A DNA stretch of 33,367 bases, from positions 1 to 33,367 of the forward strand of contig NZ_JAIUMC010000028.1 of assembly GCF_022565775.1 (NCBI RefSeq). The letters run 5' to 3'. Below, in pieces: positions 19,194 to 28,815 of this stretch (the stretch's first letter is position 1; the number at the start of each line of letters is the position of its first letter). This DNA comes from Natronospirillum sp. Its GTDB lineage: Bacteria; Pseudomonadota; Gammaproteobacteria; Pseudomonadales; Natronospirillaceae. Below the pieces are notes generated by a model. That model saw nothing but the letters and a program-made list of their open reading frames with translations. It had not been told where the DNA came from and ran no database searches. Position numbers and translations under genes: made by a program.

Positions 19194-19892
19194 ATGACAG
19201 ATGGATTGAACAAGCCCTTGCGGCGCATACGCAGCTTTGTCATGCGCACCGGCAGAATGACCCCCGGGCAACAACGAGCGCTGGAAGAACAGTGGCAGCA
19301 CTATGGCCTGGAAGCCGACGGCCGCCCGCTGGACCTGCCTGCCGTCTTCGGTCGCCAGGCACCGGTCACTCTGGAGATCGGCTTTGGCATGGGGGACTCG
19401 TTGCTGGCCATGGCGCAGCAGGCTCCGGAACGGGATTTCATCGGCATCGAAGTACACCTGCCGGGCGTCGGCCGACTGATCAACCAAGCCCATGACGCCG
19501 ATATCCACAATCTGCGCGTGATGAAAGACGACGCCGTGACCATTCTGGAGCAGCAGATTGCCGACGGTGCTCTGGATCGTGTGCAGATCTACTTCCCCGA
19601 CCCCTGGCACAAGAAGCGTCATCACAAGCGGCGTCTTGTCCAGCCGGAATTTGTCAGCCTGCTGGCACGCAAACTGGTACCCGGCGGCTGGATACATCTG
19701 GCCACCGACTGGGAAAACTATGCCGAGCACATGCTCGAGGTGCTGTCAGCCGCGCCGGACTTCACCAATACGGCCACCTCCGGTGGCTACCTGAGCGGGC
19801 GGCCCGACTTCAGGCCGGAAACCCGGTTTGAACAGCGCGGGCAGCGCCTGGGACACGGTGTGTGGGATCTTATTTTCGAGCGCAAAGGCTGA
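19194..19892 (+). CDS. trmB: tRNA (guanine46-N7)-methyltransferase
   Basis: TrmB makes m7G at position 46 of the tRNA variable loop using SAM. The 232-residue protein has the SAM motif [11 protein letters not shown] (60-70), the FIGIEVH segment, and the strongly conserved [15 protein letters not shown] catalytic block near residue 140. The DWENYAEHM region and C-terminal FERKG complete the fold. The ATG at 19194 lies 14 bp after the DUF423 stop; the open frame extends further upstream but overlaps that gene and is not conserved. Confidence 0.96.
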   Translation: MTDGLNKPLRRIRSFVMRTGRMTPGQQRALEEQWQHYGLEADGRPLDLPAVFGRQAPVTLEIGFGMGDSLLAMAQQAPERDFIGIEVHLPGVGRLINQAHDADIHNLRVMKDDAVTILEQQIADGALDRVQIYFPDPWHKKRHHKRRLVQPEFVSLLARKLVPGGWIHLATDWENYAEHMLEVLSAAPDFTNTATSGGYLSGRPDFRPETRFEQRGQRLGHGVWDLIFERKG

Positions 19893-19896
19893 GCGA

Positions 19897-20379
19897 TCAG
19901 TACCAGCCGTAGCCGATTTCCAGACGAATCTGCCAGGACAGGTCATGGCGCACCAGCCCGACCGGCGTCAGGTGCATCCGGTCTACCCAGACCGAATAGC
20001 CCAGACCCCCTTCCAGCAGAAGATCACCCTCCGTCGGCAGGTAGCCGCCGACCTGGGCCAGATACCCCTCCCGGAAGGCTCCGGTCGGGTAATAACGAAG
20101 GTGTGGACTGAGCACGATGCCGTCACTCAGGTCTTTCGCATTGAAAGACAGGTCGGCACCCAGGCTGAAATGGTTGCTGATGCGGTTGTCATAGGAAATA
20201 TTGGGATTCAGAAAGCCCCAGCCGACCAGGTCCGTGCTCAGGTCATGGCGAAACGCACCGGCCGCGGCGGTCAGGCTCAGGCTCAGACTCAGTACCAACA
20301 CCAGCAGTGCCGACATCGTGCGCCCGGACACCCGTCCGGCCGTTGTCGTTTTACTGCTCCTTGTGTGTACAGTCCTCAT
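19897..20379 (-). CDS. Putative small outer-membrane beta-barrel protein
   Basis: I do not recognise this 160-residue protein by family. It has a basic N terminus and then a hydrophobic signal segment (about residues 23-41) ending near Ala-Ala-Ala-Gly-Ala. The rest has alternating polar/hydrophobic stretches with many Gly and aromatic residues. It finishes RLEIGYGWY, a plausible outer-membrane insertion signal. GGAGG lies 10 bases before the ATG. It converges on trmB and lies just downstream of pilU on the same strand, 37 bp away. It may be an outer-membrane protein; function is unknown. Confidence 0.6.
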   Translation of the reverse strand: MRTVHTRSSKTTTAGRVSGRTMSALLVLVLSLSLSLTAAAGAFRHDLSTDLVGWGFLNPNISYDNRISNHFSLGADLSFNAKDLSDGIVLSPHLRYYPTGAFREGYLAQVGGYLPTEGDLLLEGGLGYSVWVDRMHLTPVGLVRHDLSWQIRLEIGYGWY

Positions 20380-20416
20380 CAGACCTGATCCTCCGTAAAA
20401 CGTTCAGCCGGCCGCC

Positions 20417-21547
20417 TCAGTAGCGCCGGTCATCACCCTCAATGGTCAGTGACGCCGCCCTGCCCTGCAAATGCTCGGGGTCGGACTCCTGCGCCAGCTT
20501 GATCATCAGGCGCAGATCATTGGCAGAGTCGGCATGCGACAATGCATTCTCGTACGTAATCTCACCGGCAGAGTAGAGCTCGAACAGGTGCTGGTCGAAC
20601 GTCTGCATGCCCACATCATTGCTTTTCGCCATCAGATCTTTCAGCAGATGCACTTCGCCCTTGCGAATATGGTCGGCCACCAGCGGCGTATTCAGCAGCA
20701 CCTCGATGGCGGCGCGCCGACTCTTGCCATCCGGTGTCGGCACCAGTTGCTGCGCCACAATGGCGCGCAGGTTCAGCGACAGGTCCATCCAGAGCTGACG
20801 CTGCTTGTCGGACGGGAAGAAGTGCATGATCCGGTCCAGCGCCTGGTTGGCATTGTTGGCGTGCAGGGTGGCCAGACACAGGTGCCCGGTCTCGGCGAAA
20901 GAAATCGCGTAAGACATGGTTTCCGGGGTGCGCACCTCACCGATCATGATGACATCGGGAGCCTGGCGCAGGGCGTTTTTCAGGCCAACCTCGAAGCTGT
21001 CGGTATCAATGCCCACTTCACGCTGGGTGACAATGCAGCCCCGGTGCTGGTGGATGAATTCGATCGGGTCTTCGATGCTGATGATATGGCCGCGCGAGTG
21101 CTCGTTGCGATGCCCCAGCATGGCCGCCAGCGAGGTTGACTTACCGGCGCCGGTGGCACCGACGAAAATCACCAGGCCGCGCTTGGTCATGGCCAGTTGC
21201 TTGAGTACGTCGGGCAGGCGCAGTTCGTCGATCTTGGGGATGTTCACTTCAATGCGGCGCAGCACCATGGCAGCCAGGTTGCGCTGGTGCATGGCGCTCA
21301 CACGAAAGCGGCCGATGCCCCGGGCGCTGATCGCGAAGTTGCATTCTTGCGAGGCCTGGAACTCGCGACGCTGCTTTTCGGTCATCACCGACAGCACCAT
21401 CTCGCGGGTCTGCTCCGGGCTGAGCGGCTGCTTGGTAATGGGCACGATCTTGCCATTGACCTTCAGGCTGGGGGGCACGCCGGCCGTCACGAAGAGGTCG
21501 GATGCCTGCTTGTCGACCATAATGCGCAACAACTGTTCGAAATCCAT
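20417..21547 (-). CDS. pilU: Type IV pilus retraction accessory ATPase PilU
   Basis: PilU is the PilT-dependent retraction ATPase that strengthens pilus retraction. The 376-residue protein has Walker A GATGAGKST, an Asp-box region (ISIEDPIEF), a Walker B-like DVIMIGEVR and a His-box (ETGHLCLATLH). It lacks the AIRNLIRE motif of PilT and instead has PLVADHIRKGE, which fits PilU. The ATG at 21547 has a GGGGGAG ribosome site at good spacing; a GTG three codons upstream sits on that site. It lies 43 bp after pilT. Confidence 0.94.
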   Translation of the reverse strand: MDFEQLLRIMVDKQASDLFVTAGVPPSLKVNGKIVPITKQPLSPEQTREMVLSVMTEKQRREFQASQECNFAISARGIGRFRVSAMHQRNLAAMVLRRIEVNIPKIDELRLPDVLKQLAMTKRGLVIFVGATGAGKSTSLAAMLGHRNEHSRGHIISIEDPIEFIHQHRGCIVTQREVGIDTDSFEVGLKNALRQAPDVIMIGEVRTPETMSYAISFAETGHLCLATLHANNANQALDRIMHFFPSDKQRQLWMDLSLNLRAIVAQQLVPTPDGKSRRAAIEVLLNTPLVADHIRKGEVHLLKDLMAKSNDVGMQTFDQHLFELYSAGEITYENALSHADSANDLRLMIKLAQESDPEHLQGRAASLTIEGDDRRY

Positions 21548-21590
21548 TGATTTCACTCCCCCTCAGAATGTCTGCCAGGCGACCCGGCGT

Positions 21591-22625
21591 TCAGAAACTT
21601 TCCGGTGTCTTGGCCTTGGCTTTGGCTTCTTCAACCGTAATGATGCCTTTTTGCACCAGGTTGGTCAGCGACTGGTCCATAGTGATCATACCCTGTGATG
21701 CGCCAGTCTGGATAGCGCTGTACATTTGCGCCACCTTGTCCTCACGAATCAGGTTGCGGATGGCCGAGCTACCGCGCATGATCTCGTGGGCCGCCACACG
21801 GCCGCCACCCTTGCGCTTCATCAGGGCCTGAGAAATGACCGCCTGCAGTGATTCCGACAGCATCGAGCGCACCATGGACTTCTCTTCGGCCGGGAACACG
21901 TCGATCACCCGGTCGATGGTCTTGGCCGCCGAGGTGGTGTGCAGGGTGCCGAATACCACGTGGCCGGTTTCGGCCGCTGTCAGCGCCAGGCGGATGGTTT
22001 CGATATCGCGCAGCTCGCCGACCAGGATGATGTCCGGGTCTTCCCGCAGGGCGGAGCGCAGTGCCTCATTGAAGCCCAATGTGTCGCGCCCGACCTCCCG
22101 CTGGTTCACGAGGCAGCGCTTGCTCTCGTGCACGAATTCGATCGGGTCTTCGATGGTCAGAATGTGCTCATACCGGTGATCATTGATTTCGTTGATCATG
22201 GCGGCCAGCGTGGTCGACTTGCCCGAGCCGGTAGGCCCGGTCACCAGCACCAGGCCGCGCGGCGCCCGGGCGATATCCCTGAACACGTCGCCCATGCCCA
22301 GGTCATCCATGGTCAGCACCTTGGACGGGATGGTCCGGAACACCGCACCCGCACCACGGTTGTGGTTGAAAGCGTTGACACGGAAACGGGCCACACCGGG
22401 CACTTCAAATGAAAAGTCGGTTTCCAGAAACTCCTCGAAGTCCTTGCGCTGCTTGTCGTTCATGATGTCGTAAATCAGCGCATGCACTTCTTTATGCTGC
22501 ATCGCCGGCAGATTGATCCGCCGCACATCGCCATCCACCCGGATCATGGGCGGCAAGCCCGACGAGAGGTGCAGGTCTGATGCATTCTGCTTGGCGCTGA
22601 ACGCCAGGAGTTCTGTGATATCCAT
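21591..22625 (-). CDS. pilT: Type IV pilus retraction ATPase PilT
   Basis: PilT is the hexameric motor that depolymerises pilin to retract type IV pili, driving twitching. The 344-residue protein has the length of Pseudomonas PilT. Walker A GPTGSGKST is at 130-138, followed by the Asp box TIEDPIEFVH, Walker B DIILVGELRD, the His box TGHVVFGTLH and the PilT-specific AIRNLIRE motif near the C terminus. The ATG at 22625 follows GAGGA; a TTG four codons upstream is rejected. pilT-pilU are co-oriented as in Pseudomonas and divergent from yggS. Confidence 0.97.
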   Translation of the reverse strand: MDITELLAFSAKQNASDLHLSSGLPPMIRVDGDVRRINLPAMQHKEVHALIYDIMNDKQRKDFEEFLETDFSFEVPGVARFRVNAFNHNRGAGAVFRTIPSKVLTMDDLGMGDVFRDIARAPRGLVLVTGPTGSGKSTTLAAMINEINDHRYEHILTIEDPIEFVHESKRCLVNQREVGRDTLGFNEALRSALREDPDIILVGELRDIETIRLALTAAETGHVVFGTLHTTSAAKTIDRVIDVFPAEEKSMVRSMLSESLQAVISQALMKRKGGGRVAAHEIMRGSSAIRNLIREDKVAQMYSAIQTGASQGMITMDQSLTNLVQKGIITVEEAKAKAKTPESF

Positions 22626-22649
22626 GGGCTTCCTCAAGAAGTGTACTGG

Positions 22650-22676
22650 TTGACCGGGCGTCTGAATGGTTAGAAT
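22650..22676 (+). promoter_or_regulatory. Putative sigma-70 promoter of the yggS operon
   Basis: TTGACC (22650-22655) and TAGAAT (22671-22676) are separated by 15 bp. The expected transcription start is near 22683, so the ATG at 22666 would be outside the message. This supports the yggS start at 22705. Confidence 0.5.
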
Positions 22677-22704
22677 AGTGAATTTAGCACATAGACGGAA
22701 CCCA

Positions 22705-23409
22705 ATGGGCAGTGAAAGCCAAATCTCGGACCGCTGGCAGGCGGTGAATCGTCATGTGGCACTCGCCTCAGAGGCGAGCGGGCGCAACCCGGAAGATATC
22801 TGCATACTGGCCGTCAGCAAGACGTTTCCGCTGTCGGCCGTGGAAGAAGCCTGGCGGGCCGGAGCGCGGCACTTTGGCGAAAATTACGTGCAGGAGGCGG
22901 TGGAAAAAATCCAAGCCTGCACCCTGCCCGATGCGCAGTGGCACTTTATCGGCCCGCTGCAATCGAACAAGACACGTCAGGTCGCGGAACATTTTGCCTG
23001 GGTACATACGGTAGAGCGCCTGAAGATTGCCCGCCGACTGCACGAGCAGCGCCCGGCCGAGCTGCCCCCGCTGCAGGTCTGCCTGCAGGTCAATATTAGC
23101 GCCGACCCGAACAAGGCGGGCCTGGCACCGGAAGACGTGCCGGCACTGGCAACCGAGATAGCCCGGTTGGACCGCCTGACGCTGCGCGGCCTGATGACGA
23201 TTCCTGCGGCCGACCAGTCGGCACAGCAACTGGAAGGCGATTTTGTGCGTATGTCAGAGTTGCTGGCCGATCTGCAGACCCGCCACCCCCAGGCTGACAC
23301 CCTGTCCATGGGCATGAGCGATGACCTGGAGCTGGCGATAGCGCATGGCAGCACCTGCGTCAGGGTCGGGCGCGGTATTTTCGGGGAACGGGCGCGCAAG
23401 ACAGACTGA
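22705..23409 (+). CDS. yggS: YggS family pyridoxal phosphate homeostasis protein
   Basis: The 234-residue PLP-binding protein carries the cofactor lysine at Lys39 (ILAVSKTFP), with FGENYVQEA, WHFIGPLQSNK and the C-terminal SMGMSDDLELAIAHGST phosphate-binding block. Members buffer PLP levels and influence amino-acid metabolism; they have no known catalytic activity. It is the first gene of yggS-proC-yggT-metX-metW-rdgB-hemW, and the pairing with proC is very widespread. Confidence 0.95.
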   Translation: MGSESQISDRWQAVNRHVALASEASGRNPEDICILAVSKTFPLSAVEEAWRAGARHFGENYVQEAVEKIQACTLPDAQWHFIGPLQSNKTRQVAEHFAWVHTVERLKIARRLHEQRPAELPPLQVCLQVNISADPNKAGLAPEDVPALATEIARLDRLTLRGLMTIPAADQSAQQLEGDFVRMSELLADLQTRHPQADTLSMGMSDDLELAIAHGSTCVRVGRGIFGERARKTD

Positions 23410-23436
23410 ATTTCATCACACAGCAAGGAGCCGGAC

Positions 23437-24276
23437 ATGACGGATACACGCGCCAAACTGACTTTTATCGGCACGGGCAACATGGCAGGCGCCATCATCG
23501 GCGGCCTGCTGGACAACGGTTATCCGGCAGAACGGATCATCGGCACCACACGCAGCGAGCAGAGTGCACAGACTGCCGCGAGCACCTATGGCATCCATGT
23601 GACCACCGACAATGACGCCGCGATCAGCGACGCAGACGTCATCATCCTGGGCGTCAAACCCCAGGTGATGAAAGACACCTGTGCAGCCATCAGCAGTGCC
23701 GTGCAGGCGCAAAAGCCTCTGGTGGTGTCGGTCGCCGCCGGCATCGAAGCCGCCACCCTGGATCAGTGGCTGGGAACAGGCCTGGCGGTTATCCGCTGCA
23801 TGCCCAACACGCCCTCTCTGCTGGGCACCGGTATCAGCGGCCTTTACGCCAATGCGGCCGTCACGGATACCCAGCGCGACCTGGTCGATACCATGTTCAG
23901 ATCGGTTGGCATCACTCAGTGGGTGCATAACGAGGCGGATATGCATACCATAACCGCCATCTGTGGCAGTGCACCGGCCTATTTTTATCGCTTCAGTGAA
24001 GCGCTGGTGCGCAGTGCCGAGCAGCGTGGGCTCTCTCCGGAGAGCGCACGGCAGTTGGTGTCACAGGTGGCTCTGGGAGCAGCACGCATGTTGAGCGAAA
24101 CCGGAGAAACACCGGCCGAGCTGCGACAGAAGGTGAGCTCTCCCGGTGGCACTACCGTGGAAGCATTGCGCGTTTTTGATCAACAGGGGCTGGACGATCT
24201 GGTAGAAGCCGCCGTCGCGGCCTGCTTCAATCGCAGTGTCAGCCTGACAGAAGAATTGGCAAACCCGAAAGAATGA
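23437..24276 (+). CDS. proC: Pyrroline-5-carboxylate reductase
   Basis: ProC reduces 1-pyrroline-5-carboxylate to proline using NAD(P)H. The 279-residue protein has the N-terminal Rossmann motif FIGTGNMAGAI (10-20), the MPNTP block in the middle, and the C-terminal signature region GSAPAYFYRFSEAL with KVSSPGGTT. All are intact. AAGGAG precedes the ATG. It lies 27 bp after yggS and 13 bp before yggT. Confidence 0.97.
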   Translation: MTDTRAKLTFIGTGNMAGAIIGGLLDNGYPAERIIGTTRSEQSAQTAASTYGIHVTTDNDAAISDADVIILGVKPQVMKDTCAAISSAVQAQKPLVVSVAAGIEAATLDQWLGTGLAVIRCMPNTPSLLGTGISGLYANAAVTDTQRDLVDTMFRSVGITQWVHNEADMHTITAICGSAPAYFYRFSEALVRSAEQRGLSPESARQLVSQVALGAARMLSETGETPAELRQKVSSPGGTTVEALRVFDQQGLDDLVEAAVAACFNRSVSLTEELANPKE

Positions 24277-24289
24277 CAGGAGGGCCGGA

Positions 24290-24877
24290 ATGGCCGAATT
24301 GCTTGTACTCGTCGTGAAGACCGGCTTCGCCCTGGTCCTTATTGCACTGGCGGCCCGCTTTATGGCGCAGGTCGCACAGGTGGACCCCTATGGCCCCATG
24401 GCGGAGACCGTTCGCAAGATATCCAACCCGTTTGTCGGGCCCTTCCTGCGCGTCATTCCCCGGTTTGGTGGCCTGGACATTCCCAGCCTGCTGGTGATCT
24501 GGCTGCTGCAGGTCATCATGGCGATGATCCTGATCAGCATCATGCCGCAGCTGAATGCCGACATCACCACCATCATCGTGGGCGGCGGCTTTGCCACGGC
24601 AGGCCTGATTCTGGAGGTCACCCGCTGGTCGATGATCATTGTGGCCGTCGGCAGTTGGCTGAGTTCCGGCCAGCCCAACCCGCTGCTCGGCTTTCTGCGC
24701 GACATGATCGAGCCGGTGGTGGCGCCGTTCCGCAAACTGAATCTGCAGGTCGGCATGCTGGACCTCAGCTACCTGCTGGCGTTCCTGTCACTCTATATCG
24801 TGCACGCCATCCTGCGCGCCATTGCCTACGGCATTGTGCCCATGGGCCCGGTTCGCATCGCGTTCCTCGGCATTTGA
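24290..24877 (+). CDS. yggT: YggT family membrane protein
   Basis: The 195-residue inner-membrane protein contains two YGGT repeats, each with two helices around a [18 protein letters not shown]-like segment (first near 53-70; the second reads [19 protein letters not shown]). AGGAGG lies before the ATG. The family is linked to membrane or osmotic homeostasis and to cell-division membrane organisation in other bacteria, but the biochemical role is not established. It sits between proC and metX. Confidence 0.92.
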   Translation: MAELLVLVVKTGFALVLIALAARFMAQVAQVDPYGPMAETVRKISNPFVGPFLRVIPRFGGLDIPSLLVIWLLQVIMAMILISIMPQLNADITTIIVGGGFATAGLILEVTRWSMIIVAVGSWLSSGQPNPLLGFLRDMIEPVVAPFRKLNLQVGMLDLSYLLAFLSLYIVHAILRAIAYGIVPMGPVRIAFLGI

Positions 24878-24896
24878 GGTGGGTGAGCAGGCATCA

Positions 24897-26105
24897 ATGA
24901 CAGACCAGAACACCGGACAGCCCGCCGATCTTGACCCGGACCATGGCAAAGTACGCAGCGTCGGTATTGTCGAACCGCAGGTGATGACCTTCGACGAGCC
25001 GCTGCCATTGCGCAGCGGCCGCACGCTGGATCACTACGAGCTGGTGTACGAGACCTATGGCGAGCTCAATGAGTCTGCCAGCAATGCCATCCTGATCTGC
25101 CATGCGCTGAGCGGACACCACCATGCGGCGGGTTATCACAGCGAGCAGGACAGCAAGCCGGGCTGGTGGGATGCCTGTATCGGCCCCGGCAAGGCCATCG
25201 ATACCGAACGCTATTTTGTCGTCAGCCTGAACAACCTGGGGGGCTGTCACGGCAGCACCGGTCCGCAGAGCATCAACCCGGACACGGGCAAGCAGTGGGG
25301 GCCGGACTTTCCGGTGATGGCAGTGCGCGACTGGGTCAAAAGCCAGGCCCGGCTGGCCGACCGGCTGGGCATCGAATGCTGGCTGGCCGTCGTCGGTGGC
25401 AGCCTGGGGGGCATGCAGGCCCTGCGCTGGTCGATCGACTACCCGGACCGCTTGCGCGGTGCCGCCGCCATAGCGTCTGCACCCAAACTGACGGCACAGA
25501 ATATCGCCTTCAACGAAGTCGCCCGCCAGGCCATTATCAATGACCCGTCATTCCACCATGGCCACTATGCAGAACACGGGGATTACCCCAAACAGGGCCT
25601 GATGCTGGCACGCATGCTGGGGCATATCACCTACCTGTCGGATGCCGGCATGCGCGAGAAGTTCGGTCGCGACCTGAAAACCGGCACCCTGAGCTTCGAC
25701 TATGATGTCGACTTTCAGGTGGAGAGCTACCTGCGCCATCAGGGGGAGAACTTTTCATCGACCTTCGATGCCAACACCTACCTGCTGATGACCAAGGCGC
25801 TCGACTATTTTGACCCGGCCGCAGACCATGATCATGACCTGGCGCGCTGTCTGGCCCAAGCCAAAGCACGCTTTCTGGTGGTCGCCTTCTCCACCGACTG
25901 GCGCTTCGCCCCCGAACGCAGCGAAGAGATCGTCAATGCGCTGATTCATGCGGGGAAAGATGTGTCCTACCTGGAGATTGATGCCCCGCAGGGCCATGAT
26001 GCCTTCCTGTTTCCGATCAAGCCCTACGTGCGGGCCCTGTCCGGCTTTCTGGCCCGACTGACCGAAGAAGCAGAACAGGCCTCGGAGGTGACGCATGCGG
26101 GCTGA
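24897..26105 (+). CDS. metX: Homoserine O-acyltransferase MetX
   Basis: MetX acylates homoserine, the first committed step of methionine synthesis. The 402-residue alpha/beta hydrolase has the nucleophile Ser169 in [14 protein letters not shown], with Asp334 (FSTDWRFAP) and His367 (APQGHDAF) completing the triad. Sequence alone does not firmly separate acetyl-CoA from succinyl-CoA use; gammaproteobacterial MetX paired with MetW is often succinyl-specific. The ATG at 24897 is chosen over a frame extension to 24822 that would overlap yggT. It overlaps metW by 11 bp. Confidence 0.95.
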   Translation: MTDQNTGQPADLDPDHGKVRSVGIVEPQVMTFDEPLPLRSGRTLDHYELVYETYGELNESASNAILICHALSGHHHAAGYHSEQDSKPGWWDACIGPGKAIDTERYFVVSLNNLGGCHGSTGPQSINPDTGKQWGPDFPVMAVRDWVKSQARLADRLGIECWLAVVGGSLGGMQALRWSIDYPDRLRGAAAIASAPKLTAQNIAFNEVARQAIINDPSFHHGHYAEHGDYPKQGLMLARMLGHITYLSDAGMREKFGRDLKTGTLSFDYDVDFQVESYLRHQGENFSSTFDANTYLLMTKALDYFDPAADHDHDLARCLAQAKARFLVVAFSTDWRFAPERSEEIVNALIHAGKDVSYLEIDAPQGHDAFLFPIKPYVRALSGFLARLTEEAEQASEVTHAG

Positions 26106-26715
26106 TCTGGAAATCATTGCCGACTGGATACCCGCCGGCAGCCGCGTTCTCGACCTGGGCTGCGGCGACGGCACCCTGCTGTCGTGGCTGCGCCAGCACA
26201 GAAACGTCGATGGCCTGGGCGTGGAAATCAATCAGGACAGCATCATCCGCTGTATCGAAAAGGGCGTGCCGGTGGTGCAGAAGAACCTGGATACCGGCCT
26301 GACCAACTTTGGCGACAAGAGCTTCGATGTGGTCATCATGTCGCAGTCGCTGCAGCAGATGAAGGCCCCGCACAAGACCCTGAATGAAATGCTGCGTATC
26401 GGTCGCGAGGCCATCGTGACCTTCCCCAATTTCGGTTACTGGAACACGCGCCGTTACCTCTTCTTCCTCGGCCGCATGCCCATGTCGAAGATTCTGCCCT
26501 ACAGTTGGTTCGACACGCCCAATATCCACCTGTGTACCTGCCGGGATTTCGAGCGGCTGTGCCGGGACCAGAAGGCGCGCATTCGCCAGAGCACGGTACT
26601 GGACAGCCAGCACCAGAAGCGGCGGGCGATTCGCCTGCTGCCCAACCTGCTGGGCGAGATTGCTATCTACCATGTGGACAAGCCGCACACCGCAACCGCA
26701 CAAGGAGCCGCTTGA
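26095..26715 (+). CDS. metW: Methionine biosynthesis protein MetW
   Basis: The 206-residue protein has a methyltransferase-like fold with SAM motif [12 protein letters not shown] (18-29) and the MetW block [20 protein letters not shown]. MetW is required together with MetX for homoserine acylation in several proteobacteria; no methyltransferase substrate is known. Overlap with metX at the 5' end and a TGATG junction with rdgB show tight coupling. Confidence 0.95.
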   Translation: MRADLEIIADWIPAGSRVLDLGCGDGTLLSWLRQHRNVDGLGVEINQDSIIRCIEKGVPVVQKNLDTGLTNFGDKSFDVVIMSQSLQQMKAPHKTLNEMLRIGREAIVTFPNFGYWNTRRYLFFLGRMPMSKILPYSWFDTPNIHLCTCRDFERLCRDQKARIRQSTVLDSQHQKRRAIRLLPNLLGEIAIYHVDKPHTATAQGAA

Positions 26716-27314
26716 TGGACACGCTGATTCTGGCTTCGGGCAACAAGGGCAAACTGCGCGAGTTTTCCACCCTGCTGGAAAGCCTGAACATTCAGGTGAA
26801 ACCACAGGGCGACTATGACGTACCGGACGCCGATGAAACCGGCCTGACCTTTGTCGAGAATGCCCTGCTGAAGGCGCGGCAGGCCGCCCAGTATACCGGC
26901 CTGCCGGCACTGGCCGATGACTCCGGGCTGGAGGTCGACGCCCTGCAGGGTGCCCCAGGCATCCGTTCGGCGCGCTTCGCCGGTACCCACGGCGATGATG
27001 CGGCCAACAACCGTCTGCTGCTGGAGCGCCTGCGTGACGTGCCAGAAGAACAGCGCACGGCCCGCTTTGTCTGCGTGCTGGCAGTGCTGCGGCATGCCGA
27101 AGACCCGCGCCCACTGATTTGCGAAGGCACCTGGGAAGGCCGCATCCTGTTCGCGCCGCAGGGCGACGGCGGGTTTGGCTATGACCCATTGTTCTGCGTT
27201 CCGGACCTGCAAGTGAGTGCCGCCGAACTGAGCCCGGCCGACAAGAACCGGCTGAGCCATCGCGGTCAGGCCAGTCGACTGCTGCAGTCGGCACTGCCGG
27301 CCTGGTGGCGCTGA
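26715..27314 (+). CDS. rdgB: XTP/dITP diphosphatase (RdgB/HAM1)
   Basis: RdgB hydrolyses dITP, XTP and related deaminated purine nucleotides, keeping them out of DNA and RNA. The 199-residue protein has the N-terminal [10 protein letters not shown], the catalytic [11 protein letters not shown] block (about 69-79), [11 protein letters not shown] and the C-terminal LSHRGQA motif. The ATG at 26715 shares a base with the metW stop, and AAGGAG lies 10 bases upstream. Confidence 0.97.
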   Translation: MDTLILASGNKGKLREFSTLLESLNIQVKPQGDYDVPDADETGLTFVENALLKARQAAQYTGLPALADDSGLEVDALQGAPGIRSARFAGTHGDDAANNRLLLERLRDVPEEQRTARFVCVLAVLRHAEDPRPLICEGTWEGRILFAPQGDGGFGYDPLFCVPDLQVSAAELSPADKNRLSHRGQASRLLQSALPAWWR

Positions 27315-27324
27315 AAGCCCTGTA

Positions 27325-28497
27325 ATGAGCAAATTGAGTCGAAATTCAACGCAGCCAGATCTGGCGCAGCAGATTTCAGCTGTGCCCTTGGGTCTTTATG
27401 TGCACTTCCCCTGGTGTGTGCGCAAGTGCCCCTACTGTGACTTCAATTCGCATGAAGCCAATGGTGAACTGCCGGCCCGAGAGTATGTGGATGCCCTGCT
27501 GCGCGACCTGGAGCAGGAAGCCCCGACTCTGGCAGGCCGACAGATCGAGTCCGTCTTTTTCGGTGGCGGCACGCCCAGCCTGATCAGCGGCCGGGAAGTC
27601 GGCCGGGTGATCGACGAGCTGGTGGCCCGCGACTGGCTGGCCCCGAACGCCGAGATCACGCTGGAGGCCAACCCAGGCGCCGTCGAGCGGCAGTATTTTG
27701 CAGACTATGTCAGCGCCGGCGTGAACCGGGTGTCGCTGGGCGTGCAGACCTTCGACGAGACGGCACTTAAAGTGCTGGGCCGCATACACGATACGGACGA
27801 TATCCAGCGCGCCTGGGAGCTGCTGGTGCAACTGGCCGTACCCCGGCTCAACATCGACCTGATGCATGGCCTGCCCGGCCAGACACCGGAGCTGGCCGTG
27901 GCGGACCTTGATCAGGCCCTGCGCATGAACCCGGGCCATATCTCCTGGTACCAGCTCACCATCGAGCCCAATACCCGCTTCTACAATCAGCCGCCTACAC
28001 TGCCCGACGAAGACAAGCTGGAAGCCATCGAACAGGCCGGCCGAGAGCGCCTGCAGGCCGATGGCTATGACCAGTACGAGATTTCCGCCTGGGCCAGGCC
28101 CGGCCATGCCAGCCAGCACAACCGCAACTACTGGACCTTCGGTGACTATATCGGCATCGGTGCCGGCGCCCACGGCAAGCTCACCACAGAATCAGGCAGT
28201 GTACGCACCCAGCGCACCCGCATGCCGGAGGCCTACCTGCGCGCCATACTGGGCGGCCGTCAGGTCAACCAGATCGACACCGACGCCCTGCCGTTCGAAT
28301 ACATGCTCAATGCCTTGCGCCTGCGCGAAGGCGTGCCCGAAACGCTGTTCACCGCCCGCACCGGGCTCACACCCGACGCCCTGGAGCCCCAACTGACCCA
28401 ACTGCGCAACAAGGGGCTGATACACTCCGACCGGCATGCCCTGACCGACCTCGGCTGGCGCTTCTACAACGACGCCGTCGGCGCCTGGGTCAACTGA
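27325..28497 (+). CDS. hemW: Radical SAM haem chaperone HemW
   Basis: HemW is the HemN-like radical SAM protein that carries haem rather than oxidising coproporphyrinogen. The 390-residue protein has the cluster motif Cys31-x3-Cys35-x2-Cys38-Asp-Phe. The Phe where HemN has a fourth Cys marks it as HemW. VFFGGGTPSL and HNRNYW follow, with a C-terminal winged-helix-like HemN_C region (about 320-385). It is the last gene of the yggS operon and the last core gene before the accessory region; a weak hairpin follows. Confidence 0.95.
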   Translation: MSKLSRNSTQPDLAQQISAVPLGLYVHFPWCVRKCPYCDFNSHEANGELPAREYVDALLRDLEQEAPTLAGRQIESVFFGGGTPSLISGREVGRVIDELVARDWLAPNAEITLEANPGAVERQYFADYVSAGVNRVSLGVQTFDETALKVLGRIHDTDDIQRAWELLVQLAVPRLNIDLMHGLPGQTPELAVADLDQALRMNPGHISWYQLTIEPNTRFYNQPPTLPDEDKLEAIEQAGRERLQADGYDQYEISAWARPGHASQHNRNYWTFGDYIGIGAGAHGKLTTESGSVRTQRTRMPEAYLRAILGGRQVNQIDTDALPFEYMLNALRLREGVPETLFTARTGLTPDALEPQLTQLRNKGLIHSDRHALTDLGWRFYNDAVGAWVN

Positions 28498-28815
28498 CCA
28501 CACCCCAACACCGCCCCATCGAACACAGAAAGAACTTGAAATCCCTGCCGCCTTTTACTAAACCTAAAGGCAGTCAGAAAAGGAAACCCACCCACAGCGC
28601 CAGGACGCGTCCACATCCAGACCACCGCATTGGCAAAGCCAACTCACCCGGCCGGGCGGAAGCGTGGCCAGAGTTTTTGCGCCGAGAAGTTCCGCCGCTT
28701 CAACAATCCCTGGGCACAAAAACGATCATTCTGACTGTCTATTTTGGCGGGCTTGGCATTTTCTGCCTGAAAACCGTGTCTGACGCGTGTTTAGTGGACG
28801 GCCGGCTAAACCGGG
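28498..28815. other. Gene-free stretch between hemW and the cassette region
   Basis: No gene is supported here. A TTG-initiated open frame exists (28536-28868) but has no good ribosome site, a low-complexity basic start and no recognisable similarity. A small hairpin (28550-28571) may end hemW transcription. GTTTAG and CTAAAC (28789-28794, 28806-28811) are inverted with respect to each other. Base composition still resembles the core, so the junction with foreign DNA is near 28815. Confidence 0.5.
28550..28571 (+). terminator. Weak hairpin after hemW
   Basis: GCCTTTTA and TAAAGGC can pair around a 7-nt loop, about 50 bp past the hemW stop. There is no T-run, so terminator function is uncertain. 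Confidence 0.25.

Noticed and set aside
24822-24896. Extended metX N terminus
   Set aside because: It would overlap the yggT coding end and lacks conservation; AGCAGG supports the ATG at 24897.
26017-27294. 425-residue open frame antisense to metX, metW and rdgB
   Set aside because: It is opposite three unmistakable genes; long antisense frames are common in GC-rich DNA, and its composition is low-complexity Arg/Pro/Ser-rich.
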